From Cryobacterium sp. Y50 (GTDB taxonomy: Bacteria; Actinomycetota; Actinomycetes; Actinomycetales; Microbacteriaceae): DNA of 64,000 nt. Numbering within the stretch: the stretch's first letter is position 1; every line of letters starts with the position of its first letter. Location of the stretch: positions 18,131-82,130 of the forward strand of contig NZ_PJJM01000087.1 in the NCBI RefSeq assembly GCF_002929805.1. The letters are read 5' to 3'. The notes beneath the pieces were generated by a model. The model made no database searches. It was not told the DNA's origin and worked only from the letters and a program-made list of their open reading frames with translations. Made by a program: the position numbers and the translations under genes. Of the stretch, positions 19,317 through 28,084 are shown piece after piece.

Positions 19317-20973
19317 CCTCAGTCCACCGATCGGGATTGGGATCTAGCGGCGCGTTAAACAGAGAATGCCTTTCTTATCAGGGAAAATTGTACTTACCAC
19401 AGAACAATTCGCTGATTCAGAGGGACATCTCGTAGATGCAAGTTTCGCACACCACCCGCGCCGTGGCCCACGTCTTCGACGATTCCAACCTCGTGTCTTC
19501 TGCGGGTTTGGTACCCGCGATGAAACTGGCCGAGAAAGCTGGTCTGCGGCGGCTGGCCGACAAATGGTTGAGCGTCCCCACCGACAAGGGCGCGAACGCC
19601 GGCCTGAAGATCGCGTCGCTGGTCGCCGGGATGGTGGCCGATGCGGAGGCCATTGACGACATGGCCGTGTTGCGCCACGGCGGGATGCGGAAGCTCTTCG
19701 CCCACCTTTACGCGCCGTCGACGCTCGGGTCGTTCCTGCGCGCGTTCACGTTCGGCCATGTGCGCCAGCTCGACGCTGTCGCGTCCCGGTTCCTGATCAA
19801 CCTCGCCGCCCTGAGCCCGCTGATCAGCCCGGAACCTGACGACTATGTGTTCCTGGACGTGGACGACACCATCATCGAGGTCCACGGGAACCAGAAGCAA
19901 GGCGCCAGCTTCGGGTACTCCGGGGTGCGGGGTTTGAACGCGCTCCTCGCAACACTAAAAACGGTCACCGGCGCCCCGATCATTCTCGCGCAACGCCTGC
20001 GCCGGGGCGCGTGTTCGTCCCCGCACGGCGCGACCCGGCTGATCAGTGACGCCCTCGCGACCATCCGCCGCTTGCCCGAGATGAGCGCCGCCCGGATCCT
20101 GTTCCGCGCCGATTCCGCGTTCTACAACTTCGCGGCCATCCGCGCCGCCCTGGCCGGCGGTGCGGACGTCTCCGTCACCGCCCGCCTCGATTCCGCAGTG
20201 CGCAAGCGCATCGCGGCCATCCCGGCGACCGGGTGGACGCCGATCAAGTACACCCATGCGATCTACGACGAGGACACTCGGACGTGGCTCTCCAACGCTG
20301 AAGTCGCCGAGATTCCCTACACCGCGTTCACCTCACGAAAGAAGTCGGACCACATCAGCGGCCGGCTCATCGTGCGCCGGATCCCCGAGTTGAACAAGCA
20401 CAAACTCGCCGGCCAGACCACGCTCTTCGACCTGTACCGCTTCCACGCGTTCTTCACCACCAGCACCCTGGGCACGGTCGCAGCGGACAAAACCCACCGC
20501 GCCCACGCGGCGATCGAGCTCGTCAACGCCGATTTGAAGGGCAGCGCTCTGGCCCACATGCCCTCCGGCGTGTTCGCTGCCAACGCGGCATGGCTGGTCC
20601 TGGCCGTGATCGCCTTCAACCTCACCCGCGCCGCCGCGGCGACCGCCGGCACCGGTCTGGCCCGGGCCACGACCGCTACCATCCGCCGGAAACTGATCAA
20701 CATCCCCGCGAGGATCGCCTCCTCAGCCCAGCGCATCACACTGCACCTGCCCGAGAACTGGACCTGGGCAACCGGCTGGACCCACCTCTTCGACCACGCC
20801 TTCGCACCACCAAGCCCAACCCCGACCTGACCCGCACGCCCCGACCCGGCCCGACCTGGAAGCCAAGTGGAACACCACGAGCAGCGAGGCTCACCACTCA
20901 AGCACGCCCCAGCGGCCGGCAGTCCCTCAAATCAGAAAACGACTCCCAACCTCAGCCGGTCGGTGGAATGAGG
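19317..20973 (+). mobile_element. Complete IS1380-type insertion sequence
   Basis: The element is about 1.66 kb. The terminal inverted repeats start CCTCAGTCCACCGATCGG at the left and, read inward from the right, CCTCATTCCACCGACCGG. It contains one long transposase gene. The flanking sequences TTAAG and TTTAG are similar but not identical, so a clean target duplication is not certain. The left end interrupts a GMC oxidoreductase gene. Confidence 0.85.
19436..20830 (+). CDS. IS1380-family transposase
   Basis: This full-length DDE transposase has 464 residues. The acidic segment YVFLDVDDTIIEVHGNQKQGA, the LFRADSAFY strand and the C-terminal AAIELVNADLKGSALAHMPSG segment supply the DDE residues of the IS4/IS1380 superfamily. 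A nearly identical but truncated copy lies in inverted orientation 0.8 kb downstream. The upstream leader between IS end and ATG is 119 bases. The frame is intact, so the element may still be active. Confidence 0.92.
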   Translation: MQVSHTTRAVAHVFDDSNLVSSAGLVPAMKLAEKAGLRRLADKWLSVPTDKGANAGLKIASLVAGMVADAEAIDDMAVLRHGGMRKLFAHLYAPSTLGSFLRAFTFGHVRQLDAVASRFLINLAALSPLISPEPDDYVFLDVDDTIIEVHGNQKQGASFGYSGVRGLNALLATLKTVTGAPIILAQRLRRGACSSPHGATRLISDALATIRRLPEMSAARILFRADSAFYNFAAIRAALAGGADVSVTARLDSAVRKRIAAIPATGWTPIKYTHAIYDEDTRTWLSNAEVAEIPYTAFTSRKKSDHISGRLIVRRIPELNKHKLAGQTTLFDLYRFHAFFTTSTLGTVAADKTHRAHAAIELVNADLKGSALAHMPSGVFAANAAWLVLAVIAFNLTRAAAATAGTGLARATTATIRRKLINIPARIASSAQRITLHLPENWTWATGWTHLFDHAFAPPSPTPT

Positions 20974-20987
20974 TTTAGCAGGGCCGG

Positions 20988-21311
20988 CTACTGAGCTGGT
21001 GAACTGATAGTTATTGTGTCGCTGGTGCGGGCATCGGCGAGGCAGTCAGCCAGACGCAGAGCATCGGTTTCGGTTGACCCCGGTACGAGCCGCAAGCCAT
21101 AGGCAGACGACGGCATGTCCATGCTCAGGACCGCAGTTTCCACGCTTGGGTCGGCGTGACATTCACCGAGCGAATCGACCCTCGGATCTGCGACGCTAAC
21201 ACCCCAAGCGTCACTCTCGCCGACGACACGGTCATACCCGCCAGCGAAGGACCCGGAGCATCCAGGGAGCAGCAGAATCAGCGGCAGAAAAGCGAGCGGA
21301 AATCGTCGCAT
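20988..21311 (-). CDS. Small putative lipoprotein
   Basis: The 107-residue product begins with a short lipoprotein signal (MRRFPLAFLPLILLLPGCSGS; lipobox LPGC). The mature part of about 88 residues has two further cysteines (GECHAD, LADCLAD) that may pair. The family is unknown. It lies in the 0.8 kb islet between the two inverted IS1380 copies and could be mobilised or deleted with them. Confidence 0.6.
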   Translation of the reverse strand: MRRFPLAFLPLILLLPGCSGSFAGGYDRVVGESDAWGVSVADPRVDSLGECHADPSVETAVLSMDMPSSAYGLRLVPGSTETDALRLADCLADARTSDTITISSPAQ

Positions 21312-21460
21312 GGCACTCCTTAGTTATCCCGATCCTCTGTCACCGAGATTTCAGCCCTCCCGCTGTCCGAATGCCGTCAGAATTCGGGATGACGAGGCCA
21401 CGCGTGCGACCGATGAGCGTTCGGCTTACGCAGATCTCAGGACTCTGCCATTCTCAAGGA

Positions 21461-21792
21461 ATGGATTGGCCCACAACTGAACCGATTATTTCTGTGCGAC
21501 TTTTGTTGGAACCGCTGTCGGTGGAGCATGTGCCTGCGATGATCGAGGTTCTGGCAGACCCTTCGCTCTATGAATATACCGGCGGAGAAATACCGTCTCT
21601 GACGGTGTTGGAAAAACGCTATGCCGCGCAGGCCGTTGGGCACTCTGATGATGGTTCGCAGTGGTGGTTGAACTGGATTGTCATTAAGTGAGACGTAGGG
21701 AGACCGGTGGGATTCGTGCAGGCAACCGTCGACGACGACGGGGCAAGTCTCGTGGCTGACATCGCTTGGGTCATTTCACCGAACTGGCAAGG
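21461..21792 (+). pseudogene. GNAT acetyltransferase with in-frame TGA and IS-truncated 3' end
   Basis: The gene starts at ATG 21461 and reads LLLEPLSVEHVPAMIEVLADPSLYEYTGG, typical of RimJ-like GNAT enzymes. TGA occurs at 21689-21691 after IVIK, but the same frame continues as DVGRPVGFVQATV and IAWVISPNWQGRG, the acetyl-CoA-binding core. The gene then runs into the internal end of the second IS1380 copy at about 21793. It is therefore doubly broken: a nonsense change and a deletion of the last third. Confidence 0.8.
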
Positions 21793-22984
21793 GCGTGGGC
21801 GCGGTGGGTTTTGTCCGCGGTGACCGTGCCCAGGGTGCTGGTGGTGAAGAACGCGTGGAAGCGGTGCAGGTCGAAGAGCGTGGCCTGGCCGGCGAGTTTG
21901 TGCTTGTTCAGTTCCGGAATGCGGCGCACGACGAGGCGGCCGGGGATGTGGTCGGACTTCTTCCGTGAGGTGAATGCACTGTAGGGAATCTCGGCGACTT
22001 CAGCGTTGGAGATCCAGGTTCGGGTGTCCTCGTCGTAGATCGCATGGGTGTACTTGATCGGCGTCCACCCGGTCGCCGGGATGGCCGTGATGCGCTTCCT
22101 GACGGCGGAATCGAGGCGGGCCGTGACGGAGACGTCCGCGCCGCCAGCCAGAGCGGCGTGGATGGACGCGAAGGTATAGAACGCGGAATCGGCGCGGAAC
22201 AGGATCCGGGCGGCGCTCATCCCAGGCAGGCGGCGGAGAGTGGCGAGGGCGTCCCGGATCAACCGGGTCGCACCGTGCGGGGACGAGGCAGCACCCCGGC
22301 GCAGGCGCTGGGCGAGGATGATCGGCGCGCCGGTGACCGTCTTCACAGTCGCGAGGATCGCGTTGAGCCCGCGGACCCCGGAGTAGCCGAAGCTGGCTCC
22401 TTGTTTCTGGTTCCCGTGGACCTCGATGATGGTGTCGTCCACGTCCAGGAACACATAGTCGTCAGGTTCCGGGCTGATCAGCGGGCTCAGGGCGGCGAGG
22501 TTGATCAGGAAACGGGACGCGACGGCGTCGAGCTGGCGCACATGGCCGAACGTGAACGCGCGCAGGAACGACCCGAGCGTCGACGGCGCGTAAAGGTGGG
22601 CGAAGAGCTTGCGCATTCCGCCGTGGCGCAACACGGCCATGTCGTCAATGGCCTCCGCATCGGCCACCATCCCGGCGACCAGCGACGCGATCTTCAGGCC
22701 GGCGTTCGCGCCCTTGTCGGTGGGGACGCTCAACCATTTGTCGGCCAGCCGCCGCAGACCAGCTTTCTCGGCCAGTTTCATCGCGGGTACCAAACCCGCA
22801 GAAGACACGAGGTTGGAATCGTCGAAGACGTGGGCCACGGCGCGGGTGGTGTGCGAAACTTGCATCTACGAGATGTCCCTCTGAATCAGCGAATTGTTCT
22901 GTGGTAAGTACAATTTTCCCTGATAAGAAAGGCATTCTCTGTTTAACGCGCCGCTAGATCCCAATCCCGATCGGTGGATTCAGG
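21793..22984 (-). mobile_element. Truncated IS1380-type copy, inverted relative to the complete one
   Basis: This copy has an intact outer end (inverted repeat at 22967-22984) and a transposase start at 22865. It lacks the last quarter of the transposase and the other inverted repeat. The transposase frame (22865 down to about 21797, then 8 foreign codons to 21771) is almost identical to the complete copy. The break joins the GNAT gene within a shared GCGTGGG at 21793-21799, which suggests a deletion at microhomology. Confidence 0.88.
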
Positions 22985-23020
22985 CTTAGGCAGGCCTACC
23001 AGCACGGACGGTGGGTATTT

Positions 23021-23054
23021 CGTAACTTCCGTATAATATACGGTCGTATACGCT
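23021..23054. repeat. 34-base palindrome-containing motif, copy 1
   Basis: The motif includes CCGTATA-A-TATACGG followed by CGTATACG. The same 34-base sequence with three differences occurs at 60245-60278. It could be an operator or recombination site; see findings. Confidence 0.5.
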
Positions 23055-23185
23055 CTTGATGCTGGCCGTATCGGAGGTTGCGAATCGCCTGTCAACCTAG
23101 CTGCGTCGGGAGTCGTCGACGTGTCCTTCCGCAACGTTCATGGGCGCCGTTGGCGGAAGATGTCAATCTTTATGAGTCAGTTTCT

Positions 23186-24215
23186 TTAGCCGGTCATTGA
23201 GTTCGTTCCTTCCTTCTCGGGTTCGTTGATTCAGGTCGTCGTTGGGAACGTGGGTGGCTGCGGGTGATGCCGCACGAAGCGCTCGGGGTGGGCGGTATAT
23301 GCGGTTGTGAGGACCCGGGCGCGGGCGTGCTGAATGGCGGGTGCGCGGCCGTGGTGAACGTTGAACGGGGTATGCATTCCGATACCCGAATGACGATGTT
23401 CACCGTTGTACCAGTCGTAGAATTCGCTGCAGAATGAGCGTGCCTCGGCGAGGCTATAGAACCGGTCGGGGAACTCGGGCCGGTACTTCAGAATTGTGAA
23501 ATGCGACTCGCTAAAGGGATTGTCGTTACTTGTATGTGGGCGGGAGTGCGACGTGGTCACACCCAGGTCAGCGAGCAGAAACGCGACGGGTTTCGAGGCC
23601 ATCGAGGAGCCGTTGTCGGAGTGGATGGTCAGCTGATCTCGACGAATGTTTTGCTTCTCGATCGTGTCGAACAGGAGCCGCTCGGCCAGCTCAGCGGATT
23701 CTGCAGGTCGCGACCATCCAACCGACGACGTACCGAGAGTAAATGTCGACAATCGTATACAAGTGAAAGTACGACCATGTGGCTGGGCCCTTGATTTTCG
23801 ATATGTCCCACGACCAGGTCATATTGGGGCCTGTGGCGATGAGTTCAGGCTTGACGCGTGCCGGGTGCTCGGCCTGGGCACGACGCTCACCGGTCTCACC
23901 GTGGGCGCGGAGCAGACGATACATCGTCGCTACCGAGCAGAGGTAGATGCCCTCGTCGAGGAGGATCGCCTGGATCTCTGCCGGTGCTTTGTCCACGAAC
24001 CGACTCGAGCGCAGCACCTTGAGCACGGCAGCACGTTCCAGCTCGGTCAGTGCGCGCGGCTGCTTGGTCGGTTCCGGCCGCGGCCGAGGCGCTGAAGGCG
24101 CCCGTGGCGACCGGGGATGACGGCGGTAGTGCGTCGCCCTCGACCTGCCTACTGCTAAGCATGCATCCCGCGTGCCCACGAGCGGGACGAGGGCGGTGAT
24201 GGTGGCGTCGATCAT
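23186..24215 (-). pseudogene. IS3 transposase orfB (DDE), frameshifted
   Basis: The N-terminal two thirds (24215 to about 23710) contain a helical region (ACLAVGRSRATHYRRHP) and the first Asp of the DDE core (WSWDISKIKGP...DIYSRYVVGW). The frame shifts by one base near 23700-23710. The remainder gives the second Asp (IHSDNGSSM) and the Glu (NPFSESHF). A TGA replaces the Trp codon expected in TTWINEPEKEG, followed by the original end at 23186. Catalytic residues are present but split over frames. Confidence 0.85.
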
Positions 24216-24250
24216 TTCTCGGTGTTCGGCGCGCTGCTGTTGGTCGAGAG

Positions 24251-24694
24251 TTAATTCAACAGAGCCGAGAGTTTTCCCTGGATCGCGATCACCTGCCGTG
24301 CCGTATCCAACTCGCCCGACAGCCGGAGATTCTCTTTTAGTAGCCGGGCCGCGTCCTTCCCTGATGTACTGGCCGGCGGCGCTCCCGCCGGCCGCGCCAA
24401 AGCAGCCAGCACCCCCGTGTCTCGCTGGTCACGCTGGTCACGCCACGAGCTGAGTAATGAGGTATACAGCTTTTCCCGGCGGAGCAAAGCACCGCGGCCC
24501 TGCCGATCAAGGCTGTCGTACTCGGTGAGAATGTCGCGTTTGTACTTGGCCATGTAGGTCCGCCGCCGAGCACGCTCGGGAACCTGGGGATCGGGAACAT
24601 CGTCCATCCCTACAGCCTGCCCGGTCGAGCTGAGTCCTGTCATCACTGCGTTCGTCAAGGGAACTCCTTCCCCGCCTTCTACGACACTATTCAC
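24251..24694 (-). CDS. IS3 orfA, helix-turn-helix subunit
   Basis: This small basic protein precedes orfB in IS3 elements and binds the IS ends. The segment ARRRTYMAKYKRDILTEYDSL is the transposase_8-type HTH. The C-terminal LLKENLRLSGELDTARQVIAIQGKL is the leucine-zipper-like coiled coil. The true start is likely the internal Met of MDDVPDPQVPERA at 24607 rather than the first codon. It is intact, but its partner orfB is not. Confidence 0.8.
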   Translation of the reverse strand: MNSVVEGGEGVPLTNAVMTGLSSTGQAVGMDDVPDPQVPERARRRTYMAKYKRDILTEYDSLDRQGRGALLRREKLYTSLLSSWRDQRDQRDTGVLAALARPAGAPPASTSGKDAARLLKENLRLSGELDTARQVIAIQGKLSALLN

Positions 24695-24725
24695 GACGAT
24701 CCCGGTGCCCTACACAAGGATGACA

Positions 24726-25090
24726 GGGAGGGTGGCACCCACAAGATTCAGGTTGCCGAACACCGCGCAGCACTTCCCTGATCTCATTCACACTGACCTT
24801 CCTGAATCCCACAGCCGATGACCTCCACGTCGAAAGAATGCTGACGCGATGATCAAACAGCTAGCTCGAGGACCTACCGGCACGACTCGCCGAGTGGCCC
24901 CATATTCAGGGCAGGCGACAGGCTAGGTGGTCTGTAAACGTTTTGCATGCTTTAGCTGATCTTGGTATCAATTGCATGGCGACTCGAAACTGACGCCTAT
25001 GGCGTTGACATGATTCCTAAAACGTGTATACAGTATTTCCTAAGGGGCCACCCGGCTCGGATGAATATGCACGAAGGAGTGGTTTGCTCG
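24726..25090 (+). promoter_or_regulatory. Promoter and operator region of the plus-strand catabolic operon
   Basis: The first 270 bases after the IS show nothing recognisable. A good sigma-70-type promoter follows: TTGACA at 25005-25010, a 16-base spacer and TATACA at 25027-25032. The element GTATACAGTAT (25026-25036) covers the -10 box and resembles sites at 27461, 41163, 43256 and 44741. It is therefore a probable binding site of the GntR regulator encoded at 44740. The operon's first start codon is at 25091. Confidence 0.65.
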
Positions 25091-26257
25091 ATGAAGAACA
25101 TCACCATCGTGGGTGCGTCCCTTGCTGGGACCAGCGCTGCTAAGGCGTTACGCGAGGATGGGTACGACGGGCACATCACGATCGTCGGCGAGGAAATCTG
25201 TCGCCCTTATGATCGGCCTCCATTATCGAAGGACATTCTGGTTGGATCCAAGACGGTTGACGAGATCGCCCTTCATGATCTGGATGACCTCGATATCGAC
25301 TGGAAACTCGGCACTCCCGCGACGGGTCTGGACCTTAGCCAACGACGGGTGCGGACGGGGTCCGAGGAGATTTCATTTGATGGCCTGGTCATCGCCACGG
25401 GAGTGAGAGCGCGGGTGCTCGCTGGCTTCGAACCCGATGGCGAGCGTGTCTTGACTCTGCGCAGCCTCGACGACGCACTACGACTGCGAGCCTGTCTGCG
25501 TTCAGGCACCCGCGTTCTCATCGTTGGCAACGGTTTCATCGGTATTGAGGTCGCCACGTCAGCTCGATCGCTCGGCTGCAATGTCACAACAGTAGGTCTG
25601 CTTGAACCGCTCAGCGCTGCGGGCCCGATCGTCTCAGCCACCTGCGCTCGCCTCCTCGCTCGCGATGGAATCACTTCGACCGTCGGGCGGAGAGTCATCT
25701 CCATGGATCGTGAGCGGGGGACCGCCCATCTCGATGACGGCGGCGTGCTGGAGTTCGATGTTATGGTCGTCGCCATTGGCAGTGTCCCCAACGTGGAATG
25801 GTTCGCTGGCAGCGGCCTCGCAATCGAAGACGGCGTGCTGTGCGACGAAAGATGCTCAGTGATCGGTGGAAACGGTGTGGTGGCCGCGGGCGACATCGCT
25901 CGGTGGCCGAACCCCACCTTTGCCGGGCGTTCGATGCGGATCGAACACTGGGCGAACGCCATAGAGCAAGGTGCCGCAGCCGCCCGGACGCTGCTGCACG
26001 GCGAGCAGGCCCCTGCCTTCGCCTCCCTGCCGAGCTTCTGGTCGGATCACTGTGGTGTTCGTCTGCAGTCGGTCGGACTTCCGCTCCTCGGTGATCGAAT
26101 CGAATTTACCGACGGCGCCATAGATGCCGAGAAGTACGCAGTCGCCTCGTATCTCGATGGTCAAATCATAGGTGGACAGACCTACGGCATACCACGCGCG
26201 ATGGCACACCTCCGTATTCGCATGTCACAGGAGCTAAAAAGAAAGCAGGCAGCATGA
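25091..26257 (+). CDS. FAD-dependent NAD(P)H:ferredoxin reductase of a ring-hydroxylating oxygenase
   Basis: This 388-residue protein has an N-terminal FAD fold (ITIVGASLAGTSAAKALREDG), the CRPYDRPPLSKDIL segment typical of BphA4/ThcD-type reductases, an NAD-binding fold (RVLIVGNGFIGIEVATSA) and the conserved VVAAGDIARWPN. It transfers electrons from NAD(P)H to the ferredoxin of a Rieske dioxygenase or a P450. The ATG at 25091 lies 12 bases after GAAGGAG. The matching ferredoxin and oxygenase subunits are encoded at 41220-43254 on the other strand. It heads a ten-gene operon and overlaps the amidohydrolase gene by four bases. Confidence 0.9.
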   Translation: MKNITIVGASLAGTSAAKALREDGYDGHITIVGEEICRPYDRPPLSKDILVGSKTVDEIALHDLDDLDIDWKLGTPATGLDLSQRRVRTGSEEISFDGLVIATGVRARVLAGFEPDGERVLTLRSLDDALRLRACLRSGTRVLIVGNGFIGIEVATSARSLGCNVTTVGLLEPLSAAGPIVSATCARLLARDGITSTVGRRVISMDRERGTAHLDDGGVLEFDVMVVAIGSVPNVEWFAGSGLAIEDGVLCDERCSVIGGNGVVAAGDIARWPNPTFAGRSMRIEHWANAIEQGAAAARTLLHGEQAPAFASLPSFWSDHCGVRLQSVGLPLLGDRIEFTDGAIDAEKYAVASYLDGQIIGGQTYGIPRAMAHLRIRMSQELKRKQAA

Positions 26258-27438
26258 GTATCGCAATCGTCTCAATCGGTCGAAGCCACACTGGTGATCT
26301 CGCCGGAACTCCATTGGCCGGGGATGCCATTGTCTGCGATGCCGGGCAGATCAGTTGGATCGGCCCCAGTTCGGACGTGAACCGCGACGAACATGAAACG
26401 ATCGTGGACGCGCGCGGTGCCGGCGTCGTCCCTGGTCTCATCGACTCGCACGTCCACACAACCTTCGGCGACTTCACTCCACGGCAGCAAACGGTCGGAT
26501 TCCTGGAAAGTTACACACACGGAGGAGTCACGCGCGCGTTGAGCGCAAGCGAGGTACATGTCCCAGGTCGGCCAACCGATCCTGAAGGAGTTAAGGCTCT
26601 CGCCATCGCGGCGCAACGCTCTTTTGAGCACTTCCACCCGGGTGGGATGACAGTCCATGCCGGCTCAGTGATCTTGGAGCCGGGTTTGACAGCTGAGGAC
26701 TTTCGCTTCCTACGAGAACAAGGTGTCTGGCTTGCGAAAGGCGGTTTCGGAGCGTTTTCATCACCGATGGGCTATGTACCGCTCGTTCGCGATGCACGTG
26801 CCGCTGGCATCGTCGTCACGATGCACACCGGCGGCGGATCGATTCCGGGAACGCTCGAGCGCATTGACGCGGATGCGCTCTTAGCCATGAACCCTAACGT
26901 GTCCTTCCACGCCAACGGAGGGCCAACGGCGATGTCCAAGGAAGATAACAAACGACTCGTCGTCGAGGGTGGCGACATCGCACTTCAGCTCGTGATGGCA
27001 GGGAACTTGCGTTCGTCGTTGGATATCTGTCGGCTCGCTCGCGATCACGATCAGGAGGCCCGCCTCCTGATCGCCAGCGACACTCCGACCGGCACCGGAG
27101 TCGTGCCGCTCGCCCTCTTGCACCTCATGGCCGAGCTCGTGTCACTCGGGGGTTTGAAATGGCAACAGGCAATCGCTGCGACCACGGGCAATGTAGGGAC
27201 GGTGTACGGTCTCGATGCTGGGCGTCTTGAGGTCGGACGTCCCGCTGATTTGCTCGTCGTGGATGCCCCTCTCGGATCGGCCGGCGAGGACTGGGTTGGC
27301 GCCCTCGAGGCTGGCGACGTGCCGGGGATCTCGGCTGCCATCATTGGGGGAGTCCTGCGTTACACGAGGAGCCGCAATACTCCGACCGCCCGTCGACAGG
27401 TGCTTGTAAACGGCCTCGAAGCACCTACAGGTCATTGA
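26254..27438 (+). CDS. Enamidase-like metal-dependent amidohydrolase
   Basis: The 394-residue protein is a member of the amidohydrolase superfamily with metal ligands HVH at residues 66 and 68, MHTGG, FHANGGP and a terminal Asp in IASDTPTG. From memory it is strikingly like the enamidase of Eubacterium barkeri nicotinate fermentation in segments such as DFTPRQQTVGFL, VPGRPTDPEGVKALAI, VHAGSVILEPGLTAEDF and SRNTPTARR. That enzyme opens 1,4,5,6-tetrahydro-6-oxonicotinate to 2-formylglutarate and ammonia. The homologue here probably hydrolyses a cyclic enamide (unsaturated lactam) made by the dioxygenase pathway. The exact substrate is unknown. It overlaps the reductase gene and ends 70 bases before the next gene. 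Confidence 0.82.
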   Translation: MSIAIVSIGRSHTGDLAGTPLAGDAIVCDAGQISWIGPSSDVNRDEHETIVDARGAGVVPGLIDSHVHTTFGDFTPRQQTVGFLESYTHGGVTRALSASEVHVPGRPTDPEGVKALAIAAQRSFEHFHPGGMTVHAGSVILEPGLTAEDFRFLREQGVWLAKGGFGAFSSPMGYVPLVRDARAAGIVVTMHTGGGSIPGTLERIDADALLAMNPNVSFHANGGPTAMSKEDNKRLVVEGGDIALQLVMAGNLRSSLDICRLARDHDQEARLLIASDTPTGTGVVPLALLHLMAELVSLGGLKWQQAIAATTGNVGTVYGLDAGRLEVGRPADLLVVDAPLGSAGEDWVGALEAGDVPGISAAIIGGVLRYTRSRNTPTARRQVLVNGLEAPTGH

Positions 27439-27456
27439 ATCACCAATCGTTCAACC

Positions 27457-27484
27457 TTGCATACTGTATACTGTTGTCTATAAT
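27457..27484 (+). promoter_or_regulatory. Internal promoter with GntR-type operator
   Basis: A -35-like TTGCAT (27457-27462), 16 bases, and TATAAT (27479-27484) precede the gene starting at 27509. ATACTGTATAC (27461-27471), the inverted form of the element at 25026, fills the spacer. The second half of the operon can thus be transcribed separately under the same regulator. Confidence 0.6.
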
Positions 27485-27508
27485 TCACTGAAAGTAGGGA
27501 ATGCCGTC

Positions 27509-28084
27509 GTGAGTAAACCTGAAGTCCGCAACTGGGTCACCGTCGTCCAGGAGATCAACACAGACGGAGGCCCAAAGGTAGAGGAGCCGCTTGTGAAAGC
27601 TGCGGTTGCAGCCGTGATCTCAAATCCGTACGCGGGGGGCTACGCCGAGAACCTCGATGACCTCATCGATTTCAGCGTCGAACTCTCCCGGGAACTTGTC
27701 GCCCGCTGCCTCGCGGCACTTGGTGGTCGAACCGCGGAGAGCTGTGGCAAGGGAGCAATTGTCGGCACATCCGGAGAGCAAGAACACGGGGTCGCCTGCC
27801 TCACAACACCATTCGGTGATGCAATGCGCGAGGGTATCGGCGGCACCGGCTGGGTCACCTCGACCACAAAAGTCGGCGCCGCCGGATCAACTCTCGACGT
27901 GCCGCTCGCGTATAAGAAGGCGCTGTTCGTACGCGAGTTCTACGACACCATCTCGGTGACGCTCTCTGGAGGCCCGCGCCCCGACGAGATCGCCGTCATC
28001 GCCGCACTCGCGACGCGCGGCCGGGTCCACAGTCGTGTGGGCGGCCTCGCCAAGGCGGATGCGATTGGGGATGGTCTCCGATGA
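27509..28084 (+). CDS. AA_synth / BB2672-type protein (amino acid synthesis family)
   Basis: This 191-residue protein starts with GTG at 27509. It matches the AA_synth (DUF1185) family in segments such as VVQEINTDGGP, AVISNPYAGGY, LGGRTAESCGKGAIVGTSGEQEHG, ATRGRVHSRVGGL. Structures of this family share a fold with barbiturase and cyanuric acid hydrolase domains and YjgF-like proteins. The enzymatic role is not established. The resemblance to ring-opening amidase folds and its place beside an enamidase suggest a part in cyclic amide or imide chemistry (inference). It overlaps the next gene by four bases. Confidence 0.78.
   Translation: MSKPEVRNWVTVVQEINTDGGPKVEEPLVKAAVAAVISNPYAGGYAENLDDLIDFSVELSRELVARCLAALGGRTAESCGKGAIVGTSGEQEHGVACLTTPFGDAMREGIGGTGWVTSTTKVGAAGSTLDVPLAYKKALFVREFYDTISVTLSGGPRPDEIAVIAALATRGRVHSRVGGLAKADAIGDGLR

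Larger units (their letters stand above)
23161..24725 (-). mobile_element. IS3-family insertion sequence, apparently near-complete
   Basis: About 1.57 kb between imperfect ends TGTCAATCTTTATGAG (left, as given) and, read inward from the right, TGTCATCCTTGTGTAG. It encodes orfA (24251-24694) and orfB (about 23186-24215) on the minus strand in the usual order. orfB has a one-base frameshift and its last codons are separated by a TGA, so this copy is probably inactive. A diverged remnant of the same type sits at 49722, beyond the catabolic island. Confidence 0.8.

Noticed and set aside
23021..23054. loxP-like recombination site
   Set aside because: The AACTTC..GTATA wording resembles loxP, but the arms, spacer and lengths do not match and no Cre-like gene is present.
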